Shown here: piece by piece, positions 1 to 7,972 of the stretch | Numbering within the stretch: the stretch's first letter is position 1 | Layout of the letters: each line of letters opens with the position of its first letter | Origin: DAIDJD01 sp035485275 | GTDB taxonomy: Bacteria > Oederibacteriota > JAJYGY01 > DAIDJD01 | Direction of reading: 5' to 3' | Assembly: GCA_035485275.1 (NCBI GenBank) | Contig: DATHOE010000012.1 | Span: 62,001-126,000, forward strand | DNA: 64,000 bases | Translations under genes and position numbers: made by a program | The notes under the pieces: generated by a model | Told to the model about the DNA's origin: nothing | Databases searched by the model: none | The model's input: only the letters and a program-made list of their open reading frames with translations

Positions 1-290
1 CCATGGACGCCATGCCCGCGGGCGGGCCGCTGGACGTGAAGCTGGCCGGCTCGCCCAAGGGCTGGCGCCTGACGGTCCGCGACGCCGGGCCGGGGGTGCC
101 CGCGCGGTCCCGTGAGACGATCTTCAGGCCCTTTTTCACCAGCAAGCCCAAGGGCACGGGCCTGGGGCTGGCCATAGCCCGCAACCTGGTGCACGGCCAC
201 GCCGGCAGCCTGCGCTGCCTGCCGCAGCGCGGCGCGGGCGCCTGTTTTGAGGTCCGCTGGATGTCCCCTTTTAAGGAAGAACATGGCTGA
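1..290 (+). CDS. Sensor histidine kinase, C-terminal fragment
   Basis: The reading frame is open from the left edge, so this is the 3' end of a larger gene. The visible ~95 residues are the end of a HATPase_c domain: a G1-like DAGPGVP, an F-box FRPFF, and a G2 box GTGLGLAIAR near residue 51. These bind ATP in GHKL kinases. The stop overlaps the start of the following NtrC-type regulator by 8 nt, so the two are translationally coupled and very probably form one two-component system. The sensing domain and the phospho-accepting His lie outside the window, so the signal is unknown. Confidence 0.92.
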   Translation, partial: MDAMPAGGPLDVKLAGSPKGWRLTVRDAGPGVPARSRETIFRPFFTSKPKGTGLGLAIARNLVHGHAGSLRCLPQRGAGACFEVRWMSPFKEEHG

Positions 291-1650
291 GGAGCGCGCG
301 AAAGTCCTGGTGGTGGAGGATGAGGAGGGCCTGCGCGAATTGCTCAAGGCCTCGCTGGGCCGCCTGGGGCACCAGGTGCGGGCCTGCGGCTCGGCCGAGG
401 ACGCGCTGGCCTGCCTGGCCTCCTATGACCCCGACGTGGTGCTCACCGACCTGAGGCTGCCCGGCATGAGCGGCGAGGACCTCCTGCGCCGGCTGAAGCG
501 CCTCAAGCCCCTGCTGCCGGTGGTGGTCCTCTCCGGTTTCGGCAAGGCCAAGGACATCGTCGAGGTGATCCGCGCCGGCGCCGAGGACTACCTGTCCAAG
601 CCCGTGGAGGCCTCCGACCTGCAGGTGGTGCTGCTGAAGGCCCTGGAGAAGCAGCGCCTGCTCAAGGAGAACGAGAGGCTCCGCAAGGAGCTCTCCGGCC
701 TGAGCATGTCCGGGCTCAACGGGCGCAGCAAGCCCATGCGCGAGCTGTTCAACCTTGTCGAGCGCCTTGCGCCCAGCGACGCCACCGTGCTGGTGCAGGG
801 GGAGTCGGGGGTCGGCAAGGAGGTCGTGGCCAGGGCCCTGCACGCCCTGTCGCACCGGTCCGCGGGCCCCTTCGTGGACATCAACGCGGGATCGGTCCCG
901 GCCACGCTGTTCGAGGCGGAGCTCTTCGGAGCGAAAAAGGGCGCCTTCACCGGCGCTGACCTCACCCGCGACGGCAGTTTCCAGGCGGCGCAGGGCGGCA
1001 CGCTCTTCCTGGACGAGGTGGGCGAGGTGCCCCTCGAGAGCCAGGCCAAGCTGCTGCGCGTGCTGGAGAACCACGAGGTGAAGATGCTGGGCGAGGCCCG
1101 GGCGAAGCGCGTGGACGTGCGCGTGGTGGCCGCCACCAACCGGGACCTGGAGGCCGAGGTGCGCGCGGGCCGCTTCCGGCGTGACCTCTTTTTCCGCCTC
1201 TCGGTGCTGCCCATCCGCGTGCCGCCCCTGCGCGAGCGCATGGAGGACATCCCCCTGCTGGTCGAGGCCCTGCTGCAGCGGCTGTCCCCCTCCTCGCGTC
1301 TGTCGGCCGCGGCCCTGAAGCGCCTGCTGGCCCACCCCTGGCCGGGCAACGTGCGGGAGTTGCGCAACGTGCTGGAGCGGGCCGTGCTGCTGGCCAAGGG
1401 CGATGAAGTGGGCCCGGCCGACCTCTACCTGGATTCCTCGGGCTCGGTGCCCCTGCGGGCCGGTCCCTTCATGCAGGCCAAGCGGGGCGTGGTGGAGGCC
1501 TTTGAAAAGGATTTCGTGCGCCGCACCCTGGACGAGAGCCTGGGCAATGTCAGCCACGCCGCCCGGGCCGCGGGCATGGACCGCAAGAATTTCCAGATGT
1601 TGATGAAGAAGCACGGCCTGAAAGCCGGCCAGGCCCCGGATGCGAGGTAA
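283..1650 (+). CDS. NtrC-family sigma-54-dependent response regulator
   Basis: The 455-residue protein has the full three-domain layout. A receiver domain spans about 1-120, with acidic pocket VEDEE and phospho-acceptor D56 in VVLTDLRLPG. An AAA+ sigma-54 activation domain spans about 145-375, with Walker A GESGVGKE (173-180), the GAFTGA sigma-54 contact loop (220-225) and Walker B TLFLDEVGE. A Fis-type HTH occupies about 415-455. ATG 283 was chosen over the upstream in-frame ATG 247 because AAGGAAGA sits just before it and the receiver domain begins there. The adjacent kinase is the likely partner. An intact GAFTGA predicts a true sigma-54 activator, and a matching -24/-12 promoter lies 94 bp downstream of the stop. 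Confidence 0.97.
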   Translation: MAEERAKVLVVEDEEGLRELLKASLGRLGHQVRACGSAEDALACLASYDPDVVLTDLRLPGMSGEDLLRRLKRLKPLLPVVVLSGFGKAKDIVEVIRAGAEDYLSKPVEASDLQVVLLKALEKQRLLKENERLRKELSGLSMSGLNGRSKPMRELFNLVERLAPSDATVLVQGESGVGKEVVARALHALSHRSAGPFVDINAGSVPATLFEAELFGAKKGAFTGADLTRDGSFQAAQGGTLFLDEVGEVPLESQAKLLRVLENHEVKMLGEARAKRVDVRVVAATNRDLEAEVRAGRFRRDLFFRLSVLPIRVPPLRERMEDIPLLVEALLQRLSPSSRLSAAALKRLLAHPWPGNVRELRNVLERAVLLAKGDEVGPADLYLDSSGSVPLRAGPFMQAKRGVVEAFEKDFVRRTLDESLGNVSHAARAAGMDRKNFQMLMKKHGLKAGQAPDAR

Positions 1651-1660
1651 AAATGCCGCA

Positions 1661-1680
1661 GTGCGGTAAATCTACCGCAC
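1661..1680. promoter_or_regulatory. Perfect 8-bp inverted repeat, candidate enhancer (UAS)
   Basis: GTGCGGTA and TACCGCAC form perfect 8-bp arms around a 4-nt spacer. A third related half-site, TGCCGCA, lies just upstream at 1654-1660. The repeat is about 65 bp upstream of a -24 element and immediately downstream of an NtrC-type regulator gene. That is the geometry expected of an enhancer site for such a regulator. It is not followed by a T-run, so a terminator is less likely. That the neighbouring regulator binds it is an inference. Confidence 0.6.
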
Positions 1681-1744
1681 AAAAACGAGGGTTTCGTTGA
1701 CCGTTATTTATGCAAAAAGGTTTAATTATAAAGGCTATTAAATT

Positions 1745-1759
1745 TGGTACGGAACTTGC
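1745..1759 (+). promoter_or_regulatory. Sigma-54 (-24/-12) promoter
   Basis: TGGTAC, five bases, TTGC. The invariant GG (1746-1747) and GC (1758-1759) are separated by exactly 10 nt, as in the consensus TGGCAC-N5-TTGC, with one mismatch (T for C) in the -24 box. The predicted transcript start is about 1771, giving a ~70-nt leader before the small gene at 1841. Confidence 0.8.
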
Positions 1760-1840
1760 TTTTTATTCCTATGCACGGCGGAGCATTCCGCTGACTAGCT
1801 GGAATCTCCAGCCGACCCACCTAATGATGGAGGAATACCC

Positions 1841-2050
1841 ATGAAGAAAATCATGATCCTGGCCGCGATCCTGGGCCTTGGCTTTGTCAGCATGGTCCAC
1901 GCCGACGACGCCGCCACCGCCATGACCCCGACCGCCAGCACCACCCCGATGGCGAAGAAGGCCCACAAGCACCACAAGCACCACGCCAAGAAGGCCATGG
2001 CCGCCTCGGTTTCCGGCACGGCTTCCTCGATGAGCGGGACCGCGAAGTAA
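1841..2050 (+). CDS. Small secreted His/Lys-rich peptide
   Basis: This is a 69-residue protein with a strong SD (GGAGG, 7 nt before ATG). Residues 1-22 are a classic Sec signal (MKKIM, a hydrophobic core, then VHA before DD). The mature ~47 residues are low-complexity Ala/Thr/Pro followed by a basic patch KKAHKHHKHHAKKA with five His. There is no Cys and no recognisable domain. By composition it resembles small acid-shock or metal-binding periplasmic peptides, but I do not recognise a family. It stands alone between a sigma-54 promoter and a strong terminator, so it is probably the dedicated target of the upstream two-component system. Confidence 0.85.
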   Translation: MKKIMILAAILGLGFVSMVHADDAATAMTPTASTTPMAKKAHKHHKHHAKKAMAASVSGTASSMSGTAK

Positions 2051-2066
2051 TTTTCGCGACACGCGC

Positions 2067-2105
2067 AAAAAAAAGACCCGCCCTCAGGGGCGGGTCTTTT
2101 TTTTT
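2067..2105. terminator. Bidirectional rho-independent terminator
   Basis: The 9-bp GC-rich stem GACCCGCCC/GGGCGGGTC with loop TCAG is preceded by an A-run and followed by a T-run. It can therefore end both the plus-strand peptide gene and the convergent minus-strand protease gene. Confidence 0.93.
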
Positions 2106-2118
2106 GCGCGGACCTGGT

Positions 2119-2889
2119 TCAGGCTTTTTTCAGGGCCGGAGGCGGCAGCTCGTCGTCCGCCCTGGGCAGGAAAAACAGCGCCAGAACGGTGAGCAGGGCC
2201 AGGACCGTGGCGCGCAGCGCGGGCCAATAGCCCAGGGTCAGGGAGGGGCTGAGCCAGAGGGCGTCCACGCCGTCCATCAGGCCGTGGGCCAGGACCAGGG
2301 AGAACAGGGAAGCGCCCCTCAGGCGGGCGACGCCCAGGGCCAGGCCGGCGGCGGCGGCGAAGGGGATGTTCCACAGGCTCTGGTAGCCGCCGTGCAGCAG
2401 GGCGAAGCCGAGGCTCCCCAGGACCAGGGCCCAGACGGTCCCGGCCTTGCCCGCCCATTCCCGCACCGCGAGGGTGAGGGCGCCCCGGAAACCGATCTCC
2501 TCGCAGGCCGCCACGCACAGGGCGCTAACGAAGCCCGCCGCGCGCAGGGGCAGGTGCGCCAGGTCGAAGTCCGCGGCCGGGCGCCGCCACTGCAGGCAGG
2601 CCGCGGCCGCGCAGAGGCCCAGGACCACCGCGCAGGAGGCGCCCCAGGCGCCGGGCAGGCGGCGCAGGGCCTTGCCGCTGTAGCGCAGGCGGGCCAGCCA
2701 GTAGAAGAACAGGGCGCAGGCCAGGGATCCCAAGCCCACAGCCAAATCCTGCGGCAGCAGGTTGAAGTCCGCCGTCGACGGCAGCAGCTGGGCGAAGAAG
2801 AAATGGTAGGCGCCCTCCGCGGCCAGCGCCAGGAGGCACAGCAAAAAGACCCGGCGGGCGGTGGGAGGGAGGCGTTGTGGGCGCGGCAT
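2119..2889 (-). CDS. CPBP-family intramembrane metalloprotease
   Basis: The 256-residue integral membrane protein has about 7-8 hydrophobic segments. The CPBP (CAAX protease/Abi) signature motifs are present in order: EEIGFR (130-135), a second motif containing FALLH (His ~166), and a later AHGLMD motif. These supply the glutamates and histidines of the active site in this family. Substrates are unknown. Family members range from CAAX-type proteases to bacteriocin self-immunity proteins, and context does not decide. It is convergent with the peptide gene and shares its terminator. Confidence 0.88.
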   Translation of the reverse strand: MPRPQRLPPTARRVFLLCLLALAAEGAYHFFFAQLLPSTADFNLLPQDLAVGLGSLACALFFYWLARLRYSGKALRRLPGAWGASCAVVLGLCAAAACLQWRRPAADFDLAHLPLRAAGFVSALCVAACEEIGFRGALTLAVREWAGKAGTVWALVLGSLGFALLHGGYQSLWNIPFAAAAGLALGVARLRGASLFSLVLAHGLMDGVDALWLSPSLTLGYWPALRATVLALLTVLALFFLPRADDELPPPALKKA

Positions 2890-2924
2890 GGGGGCAGTCT
2901 ACGACAAATCGGCCGTTTTGTCCC

Positions 2925-2953
2925 TTGTTCCTGCCCCTGGCAGCCGATAGGAT
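2925..2953 (+). promoter_or_regulatory. Sigma-70-type promoter for rmlBAC
   Basis: TTGTTC (2925-2930), 17-nt spacer, TAGGAT (2948-2953). It is correctly placed 27 bp before the rmlB start. Confidence 0.6.
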
Positions 2954-2979
2954 AAGCCGTTTTTCAAACGGAGGCGCCT

Positions 2980-4047
2980 TTGCGTTCGCTGATCGTCACC
3001 GGTGGGGCCGGCTTTATCGGCTGCAATTTTGTGCGCCACGCCCTGGAACAGCCCGGCCTGGAACGCCTGCTGGTCGTGGATAAGCTCACCTACGCCGGCT
3101 CCCTGCTCAACCTGGAAGGTCCGCTCAAGGACCCGCGCCTGGGCTTTGTGCAGGCGGACATCGCCGACGCCGCGGCCATGGAGGCCCTGTTCGCCAAGGA
3201 AGCGCCCCAGGCCCTGGTCAATTTCGCTGCGGAAACCCACGTCGACCGCAGCATCGACTCGCCCGAAGCCTTCATCCAGGCCAACCTGGTGGGGGTCTTC
3301 GTCCTGCTGGAGGCCGCGCGCAAGCGGCTCAAGGCGGCCGCGGGCATGCGCTTCCTGCAGGTGAGCACCGACGAAGTCTACGGCAGCCTGGGGGAGGAGG
3401 GGGCCTTCAGCGAGGAAACCCCCTACGCCCCCAACAGCCCCTATTCGGCCAGCAAGGCGGGCGCCGACCACCTCGTGCGCGCCTACGTCCACACCTACGG
3501 CCTCGACGCCGTCATCACCAATTGCTCCAACAATTACGGGCCCTACCAGTTCCCGGAAAAGCTCGTCCCCCTGATGATCCTCAACGCCCTGGAGGGCAAG
3601 CGCCTGCCGGTCTACGGCGACGGCGGCAACGTGCGCGACTGGCTGCACGTGCGCGACCACTGCGCCGGAATCTGGACGGCGCTCACCAAGGGCCGCGGCG
3701 GCGAGAAGTACAACATCGGCGGGAGCAACGAGCGCAGCAACCTCGCGGTGGTCCGGAGCCTCTGCCTGGAGCTGGAGCGGGCGCGGCCGGCCAGGCTCAA
3801 TCCCGCGCTCAAGGCCGGGGGCTTCTCCGCTTACGCGGACCTGATCAGCTTCGTCCAGGACCGCCCGGGCCACGACCGGCGCTACGCCATCGACGCCCGC
3901 AAGATACGGCGGGAGCTGGGCTGGGCGCCGAAGTTCGACGTCGAACAGGGCATGGCCGACACCGTCCAATGGTACGTGTCCCAGCTCGACTGGTGCCGCC
4001 GCGTTCAGGAAGGCAAGTACCAAAGGGAGCGCCTGGGCCAGGCCTGA
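2980..4047 (+). CDS. rfbB: dTDP-glucose 4,6-dehydratase RmlB
   Basis: This enzyme converts dTDP-glucose to dTDP-4-keto-6-deoxyglucose, the second step of dTDP-rhamnose synthesis. The 355 residues are standard length. The extended-SDR Rossmann motif GGAGFIG is at 8-14, STDEVYG contains the catalytic Thr-Asp-Glu, and YSASK gives the Tyr/Lys pair near 165. The start is TTG, chosen because GGAGG (2970-2974) precedes it and no ATG is available before the Rossmann strand. It is first gene of an rmlB-rmlA-rmlC operon. Confidence 0.97.
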   Translation: MRSLIVTGGAGFIGCNFVRHALEQPGLERLLVVDKLTYAGSLLNLEGPLKDPRLGFVQADIADAAAMEALFAKEAPQALVNFAAETHVDRSIDSPEAFIQANLVGVFVLLEAARKRLKAAAGMRFLQVSTDEVYGSLGEEGAFSEETPYAPNSPYSASKAGADHLVRAYVHTYGLDAVITNCSNNYGPYQFPEKLVPLMILNALEGKRLPVYGDGGNVRDWLHVRDHCAGIWTALTKGRGGEKYNIGGSNERSNLAVVRSLCLELERARPARLNPALKAGGFSAYADLISFVQDRPGHDRRYAIDARKIRRELGWAPKFDVEQGMADTVQWYVSQLDWCRRVQEGKYQRERLGQA

Positions 4048-4095
4048 GGCCCGTCCGGCGTTCAAAGACCTCCCCACCCCCGCTTTGGCGGTCCG

Positions 4096-4992
4096 ATGAA
4101 AGGCATCATTCTGGCCGGCGGCTCCGGCACGCGCCTGTATCCGGTGACCCTGGCCATCAGCAAGCAGCTGGTGCCCATCCACGACAAGCCGATGATCTAT
4201 TACCCCCTCAGCGTACTGCTGCTGGCGGGCATCCGCGACATCCTGGTCATCACCACCCCCGAGGACCAGGCGCAGTTCCAGCGCCTGCTCGGCGACGGGT
4301 CGCGCTGGGGCGTCAAGATCAGCTACGCGGTCCAGCCCAAGCCCGAAGGCCTGGCCCAGGCCCTCACCATCGGCGCCGGCTTTTGCGCCGGGGGGCCCTG
4401 CGCCCTGGTGCTGGGCGACAACATCTTCTACGGCCACGGCTTCGGCGCGCGGGTGCGCGCGGCCTGCGGGCGCGTGGAGAAGCAGGGCGGCGCGGCCGTC
4501 TTCGCCACCCAGGTCACGGACCCCCAGCGCTACGGCGTGGTGGCCTTCGACGCAGAGGGCAGGGCCGTCAGCCTCGAGGAAAAGCCGCTCAGTCCCAGGA
4601 GCAACTACGCGGTCACCGGGCTTTACCTCTACGACGGCGGCGCGGCGGCCAAGGCCGCGGTCCAGAAGCCCAGCGCCCGCGGGGAGCTTGAGATCACGGA
4701 CCTGAACCGCAGCTACCTGGACGAGGGGCGCCTGAGCGTGGAGATCCTGGGCCGCGGCATCGCCTGGCTGGACACCGGCACCCACGAAAGCATGCTGCAG
4801 GCCAGCACCTTCATCGAGGCCGTGGAGAGCCGCCAGGGCCTCAAGGTCGGCTGCCCCGAGGAGATCGTGTGGCGCCAGGGCTGGATCAGCCGCGCCGAGC
4901 TGGAGGCCCTGGCCGCGCCCCTGAGGAAAAACCAGTACGGCCAGTACCTGATGCGTCTCGCCGGCGAAGTCCCCGCCGCGGAAGGGCTCTGA
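4096..4992 (+). CDS. rfbA: Glucose-1-phosphate thymidylyltransferase RmlA
   Basis: It makes dTDP-glucose from dTTP and glucose-1-phosphate, the entry step to dTDP-sugars. The 298 residues match the short RmlA class. The nucleotide-binding loop GGSGTRLYP is at 8-16, followed by KQLVPIHDKPMIYYPLS, the metal/product-site GDN near 115, EEKP, and LDTGTHESM. SD is weak. It lies 48 bp after rmlB and abuts rmlC. Confidence 0.97.
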   Translation: MKGIILAGGSGTRLYPVTLAISKQLVPIHDKPMIYYPLSVLLLAGIRDILVITTPEDQAQFQRLLGDGSRWGVKISYAVQPKPEGLAQALTIGAGFCAGGPCALVLGDNIFYGHGFGARVRAACGRVEKQGGAAVFATQVTDPQRYGVVAFDAEGRAVSLEEKPLSPRSNYAVTGLYLYDGGAAAKAAVQKPSARGELEITDLNRSYLDEGRLSVEILGRGIAWLDTGTHESMLQASTFIEAVESRQGLKVGCPEEIVWRQGWISRAELEALAAPLRKNQYGQYLMRLAGEVPAAEGL

Positions 4993-5553
4993 ATGCGCGT
5001 GGAAGCCATGGACATCCCCGGGGTGCTGCTGATCACGCCCGATGTGTTCCGGGATGCGCGCGGGTTCTTCGTCGAAACCTACCATGAGGCCCGCTACCAG
5101 GCCGCGGGGGTGCCCGACCGCTTCGTGCAGGACAACCATTCCCTCAGCGCCCGCGGGACCCTGCGCGGCCTGCACGCCCAGCGCAGCCGGCCGCAGGCCA
5201 AGCTGGTGCGCTGCGTGCGCGGGCTCATCTGGGACGTGGCCGTGGACATCCGGCAGGGCTCGCCCCATTTCGGCCGCTGGGTGGGCGCGGAATTGGGCGC
5301 CGAGAGCGCGGCGCAGATCTACGTGCCCAAGGGCTTCGCGCACGGCTTCGCGGTCCTGAGCGAGACCGCGGAAGTGGAATACAAGTGTTCGGACTATTAC
5401 GCGCCGGAAGACCAGTTCACCATCCGCTGGGACGACCCTGAGATCGGCATCGCCTGGCCCGTGACGGATCCGCTCCTGTCGGACAAGGACGCCAAGGCGC
5501 CCCTGCTGGCGGCCTGGGCCGCCCAGAAATTCCTCCCCCACTTCGGTGCCTGA
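4993..5553 (+). CDS. rfbC: dTDP-4-dehydrorhamnose 3,5-epimerase RmlC
   Basis: The 186-residue cupin enzyme performs the third step of dTDP-rhamnose synthesis. Typical motifs are FFVETYHEARY, DNHSLSARGTLRGLH (catalytic His), KLVRCVRG, and VPKGFAHGF. The ATG follows the rmlA stop directly, so the two are coupled. The expected next enzyme, the reductase RmlD, is not found in the window; a DUF4301 gene occupies that place. Confidence 0.97.
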   Translation: MRVEAMDIPGVLLITPDVFRDARGFFVETYHEARYQAAGVPDRFVQDNHSLSARGTLRGLHAQRSRPQAKLVRCVRGLIWDVAVDIRQGSPHFGRWVGAELGAESAAQIYVPKGFAHGFAVLSETAEVEYKCSDYYAPEDQFTIRWDDPEIGIAWPVTDPLLSDKDAKAPLLAAWAAQKFLPHFGA

Positions 5554-5554
5554 C

Positions 5555-6922
5555 ATGGCGGACCTGGCCCCCTTCGACGCCGGCGATCTCGCCCAGCTGA
5601 AGGACGCGGGCATCGGCCTTGAGGAAGCGCGGCGCCAGCGCGCGCTCCTGGCCTCCCCCCCCGCCCCCCTGCTTCTCGAGCGGCCCTGCGTGGTGGGCGA
5701 CGGCATCCGCCGCCTGGACGCGCGCGAAGAGGCGGACTATGAGGCCCGCGGCGCCGCCCTGCTCACAAGGCAGCGCGTGGCGAAGTTCGTGCCGGCCTCG
5801 GGCGCGGCCACCCGCATGTTCAAGGACCTGCTGGCGGCCCTCTCCGGCGACGCGGCTTTCCCGCCCCCGGCGGCCGCGACGGTCCTGGAATCCGCGCAGA
5901 GTTTCGCCTTTTTCGAGCCCTGGTGCCTGGCCCTGGAGGCCGCGGACGGCAAGGCCTTTGCTATGGTCCTGGCCAAGGGCCGCTGGCGCGAGGCCTTGCA
6001 GGCCCTCCTGAAGCGCCCCGGCCTGGACTACGCCAGCCTGCCCAAGGCCTTCCTTCTCTTCCACCGCCACGCCGGCCGCGCGCGGACCGCCCTGGAGGAG
6101 CATTGGCGTGAAGCTGCGGCCCTGGGATTGAAGCGCCTGCACTTCACCCTGTCCCCGGAACATGACGAGGAATTCCAAGCCCTGACCAAGGCCCTGCGCG
6201 GGCTTGGCTCCCAGGACCTGCCCGCGGACCTGGACCTTTCCAGGAGCTTCCAGGACCCTTCCACCGACACTTTGGCCGGCGACGGCGCGGGCGGTCTGTT
6301 CAGGACGCCCGAGGGCCGCCTGGTTCTGCGTCCGGGCGGGCACGGCGCCCTCATCCATAACCTCCAGGCCCTGGCCCAGGGCACGGACGTGGCCCTGCTG
6401 CGGAACATCGACAACATCGCCCATCCGCGCTTGTGGCCGCGCGCGCTGCGCGCCAAGCGCATCCTGCTGGGCCTGCTCGACGAGGCCACCCAGGGCAGCT
6501 TCGAGGCCCCGGTGCGGGTGGTGGGCGTGGTCCCCAACACCGGCGAGGCGGGCGGCGGCCCCTTCTGGGTGCGCGGCCTGCCCCAAGCGCAGATCGTCGA
6601 GTCCGCCCAGGTGTCCGGCGACCCCGCGCAAAAGGGGATCTTCGCGTCCTCCACCCACTTCAATCCCGTGGACATGGCCTGCCGCCTGACCGACGCGCAG
6701 GGGAAGCCCTTTGACCTGGCGCGCTTCATGGATCCCGGGGCCGTGTTCCTGAGTTCCAAGAGCCACCTGGGACGGCCCCTGACCGCCTTGGAGCGGCCGG
6801 GCCTTTGGAACGGGGCCATGGCCCGCTGGAAGACCCTCTTCGTGGAAATGCCGCTGGAGACCTTCAATCCGGTGAAGACCGTGGCCGACCTGCTCAAACC
6901 CGCGCACCAGGAATTGCCGTGA
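5555..6922 (+). CDS. DUF4301 family protein
   Basis: The 455-residue protein is recognised as DUF4301 from the conserved VGDGI.RL near the N-terminus followed by KFVPASGAATRMFKDL. The GAATRM segment resembles the nucleotide-binding loop of sugar nucleotidyltransferases, so an NTP- or sugar-phosphate-related role is plausible but unproved. GTG 5546 is an alternative start; ATG 5555 avoids overlap with rmlC. It lies 1 bp after the rmlC stop, so it is part of the rml operon. No signal peptide or membrane segment is seen. Confidence 0.85.
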   Translation: MADLAPFDAGDLAQLKDAGIGLEEARRQRALLASPPAPLLLERPCVVGDGIRRLDAREEADYEARGAALLTRQRVAKFVPASGAATRMFKDLLAALSGDAAFPPPAAATVLESAQSFAFFEPWCLALEAADGKAFAMVLAKGRWREALQALLKRPGLDYASLPKAFLLFHRHAGRARTALEEHWREAAALGLKRLHFTLSPEHDEEFQALTKALRGLGSQDLPADLDLSRSFQDPSTDTLAGDGAGGLFRTPEGRLVLRPGGHGALIHNLQALAQGTDVALLRNIDNIAHPRLWPRALRAKRILLGLLDEATQGSFEAPVRVVGVVPNTGEAGGGPFWVRGLPQAQIVESAQVSGDPAQKGIFASSTHFNPVDMACRLTDAQGKPFDLARFMDPGAVFLSSKSHLGRPLTALERPGLWNGAMARWKTLFVEMPLETFNPVKTVADLLKPAHQELP

Positions 6923-7128
6923 AGGGCTGCGCGAACTGCGGCAAGGCCATCGCCGACGCGGCCGACCGTTGCCCCCACTGCGGCATGGTCGACGGCGCGC
7001 GGATAACGTCCGTCACCAGCGAGCACGACGAGCCCTTGGGCTACCAGCGTTCACCCATGGTGCAGGCGCTCATCGTGGCCTTGCTGGTCCTGCTGGTGGT
7101 GGTGGCCGTGGCTTGGATCTGCGAGTGA
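6919..7128 (+). CDS. Small zinc-ribbon membrane protein
   Basis: This is a 69-residue protein with a GTG start overlapping the previous stop (GTGA). Residues 3-22 form a zinc ribbon, CANC-x10-CPHC. A single strong transmembrane helix lies at about 46-65 (ALIVALLVLLVVVAVAWI). This is the zinc-ribbon plus TM layout of many small envelope proteins. It is the last gene of the rml operon, so a role linked to envelope sugar metabolism is possible. Confidence 0.75.
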   Translation: MKGCANCGKAIADAADRCPHCGMVDGARITSVTSEHDEPLGYQRSPMVQALIVALLVLLVVVAVAWICE

Positions 7129-7141
7129 GTTGTTCGGATTT

Positions 7142-7468
7142 TTAACGGGTCAGTTTTTTTTCCAGGGCGCGAAGGCCGTCTTCCAATGAAATCGGTTTTG
7201 CATTGCCCTGCTTTTGTTTGGCTTCCACTTCAGCGATGAAGGCCTTGTTTTCAGGCGACAATTTTTCCACGGGTTTGACGGTCAAAGCGCGTTCCCAAGC
7301 GACGACAAAAGGATCTTTGGGTATTTCGGGTTCTTGACCCGTCTGCAATCGCAGAAGGGCGCCTTTCAAAAGGAATTGGCTGACGGACTCATTCGCATCT
7401 GCTGCGGCCTTTTTTAAAATTTCCCGGACATTGTCAGGGACGCGGATATTCACCATGGCCGATTTCAT
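7142..7468 (-). CDS. Antitoxin-like protein (DUF1778/RHH-type N-terminus)
   Basis: The 108-residue protein starts with VNIRVPDNVREILKKAAADANESVSQFLLKGAL, the beta-alpha-alpha pattern of ribbon-helix-helix antitoxins. It is followed by a Lys/Glu-rich C-terminal tail of the type that binds a toxin. It lies 26 bp downstream of the 106-residue gene at 7495-7815 on the same strand. Base composition is clearly more AT-rich than the flanking operons, suggesting transfer. Confidence 0.7.
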   Translation of the reverse strand: MKSAMVNIRVPDNVREILKKAAADANESVSQFLLKGALLRLQTGQEPEIPKDPFVVAWERALTVKPVEKLSPENKAFIAEVEAKQKQGNAKPISLEDGLRALEKKLTR

Positions 7469-7494
7469 AAACGCTCCACATTGGATGGATCGTG

Positions 7495-7815
7495 CTAGGC
7501 GACAATGATTCGATAGATTTGAATTTTGCGCCGGCCTTCGTCTATTTTTGCCAGGTAACTCAGGCGACGCCCCTGACGCCTGAGCGCGTGGGCAATCCCT
7601 GGGACATCGCTTGCCTGGGGCGGCCAGTCCAAAACCGCTTCCGGCGTCCTTGGCATCGTCACACCTAGATCCGATCGCATTTCTTCTAACAGGCGCTTCC
7701 AGTCCTTTTCCAATGGATACTTCGACCGGATATATTTCTCGGCGTCTTCGAGGATCAGAGAGTTAGTGAATTCGATCTCCCATAGGGGAGCCTTGTCCGG
7801 TAGACTTGATGTCAT
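7495..7815 (-). CDS. Putative toxin partner of the downstream RHH protein
   Basis: The 106-residue protein has no motif I recognise with confidence. It ends in a basic stretch, RRQGRRLSYLAKIDEGRRKIQIYRIIVA, that could be the terminal strands of a RelE/ParE-like fold. The gene order (this gene, then an RHH protein 26 bp later) would be toxin-first, as in HigBA. A toxin role is inferred only from size, charge and neighbour. Confidence 0.45.
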   Translation of the reverse strand: MTSSLPDKAPLWEIEFTNSLILEDAEKYIRSKYPLEKDWKRLLEEMRSDLGVTMPRTPEAVLDWPPQASDVPGIAHALRRQGRRLSYLAKIDEGRRKIQIYRIIVA

Positions 7816-7861
7816 AGTGGCGCCTCGCTATGGGTATGTCAATATGTAAATCAATATAGAT

Positions 7862-7937
7862 ATACATAATGTATTTAGTTGATCCTCAGGACTTCAACAA
7901 CATCAAGAAATTTTATATTATTACCATACATTTGTAT
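7862..7937. promoter_or_regulatory. Pair of related palindromes in the divergent spacer
   Basis: ATACATAATGTAT (7862-7874) and ATACATTTGTAT (7926-7937) share arms ATACA/TGTAT. They lie in an AT-rich spacer between two divergent TA-like genes. RHH repressors commonly bind such short repeated palindromes. The assignment is inferred. Confidence 0.4.
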
Positions 7938-7972
7938 AGTAAGATCGGCGTGAAGCGCAGTCCAAAAATCTG

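Noticed and set aside
2899..5706. Long minus-strand open frame opposite rmlB-rmlA-rmlC
   Set aside because: It has no recognisable domain and lies antisense to three well-identified genes; it is a GC-driven shadow.
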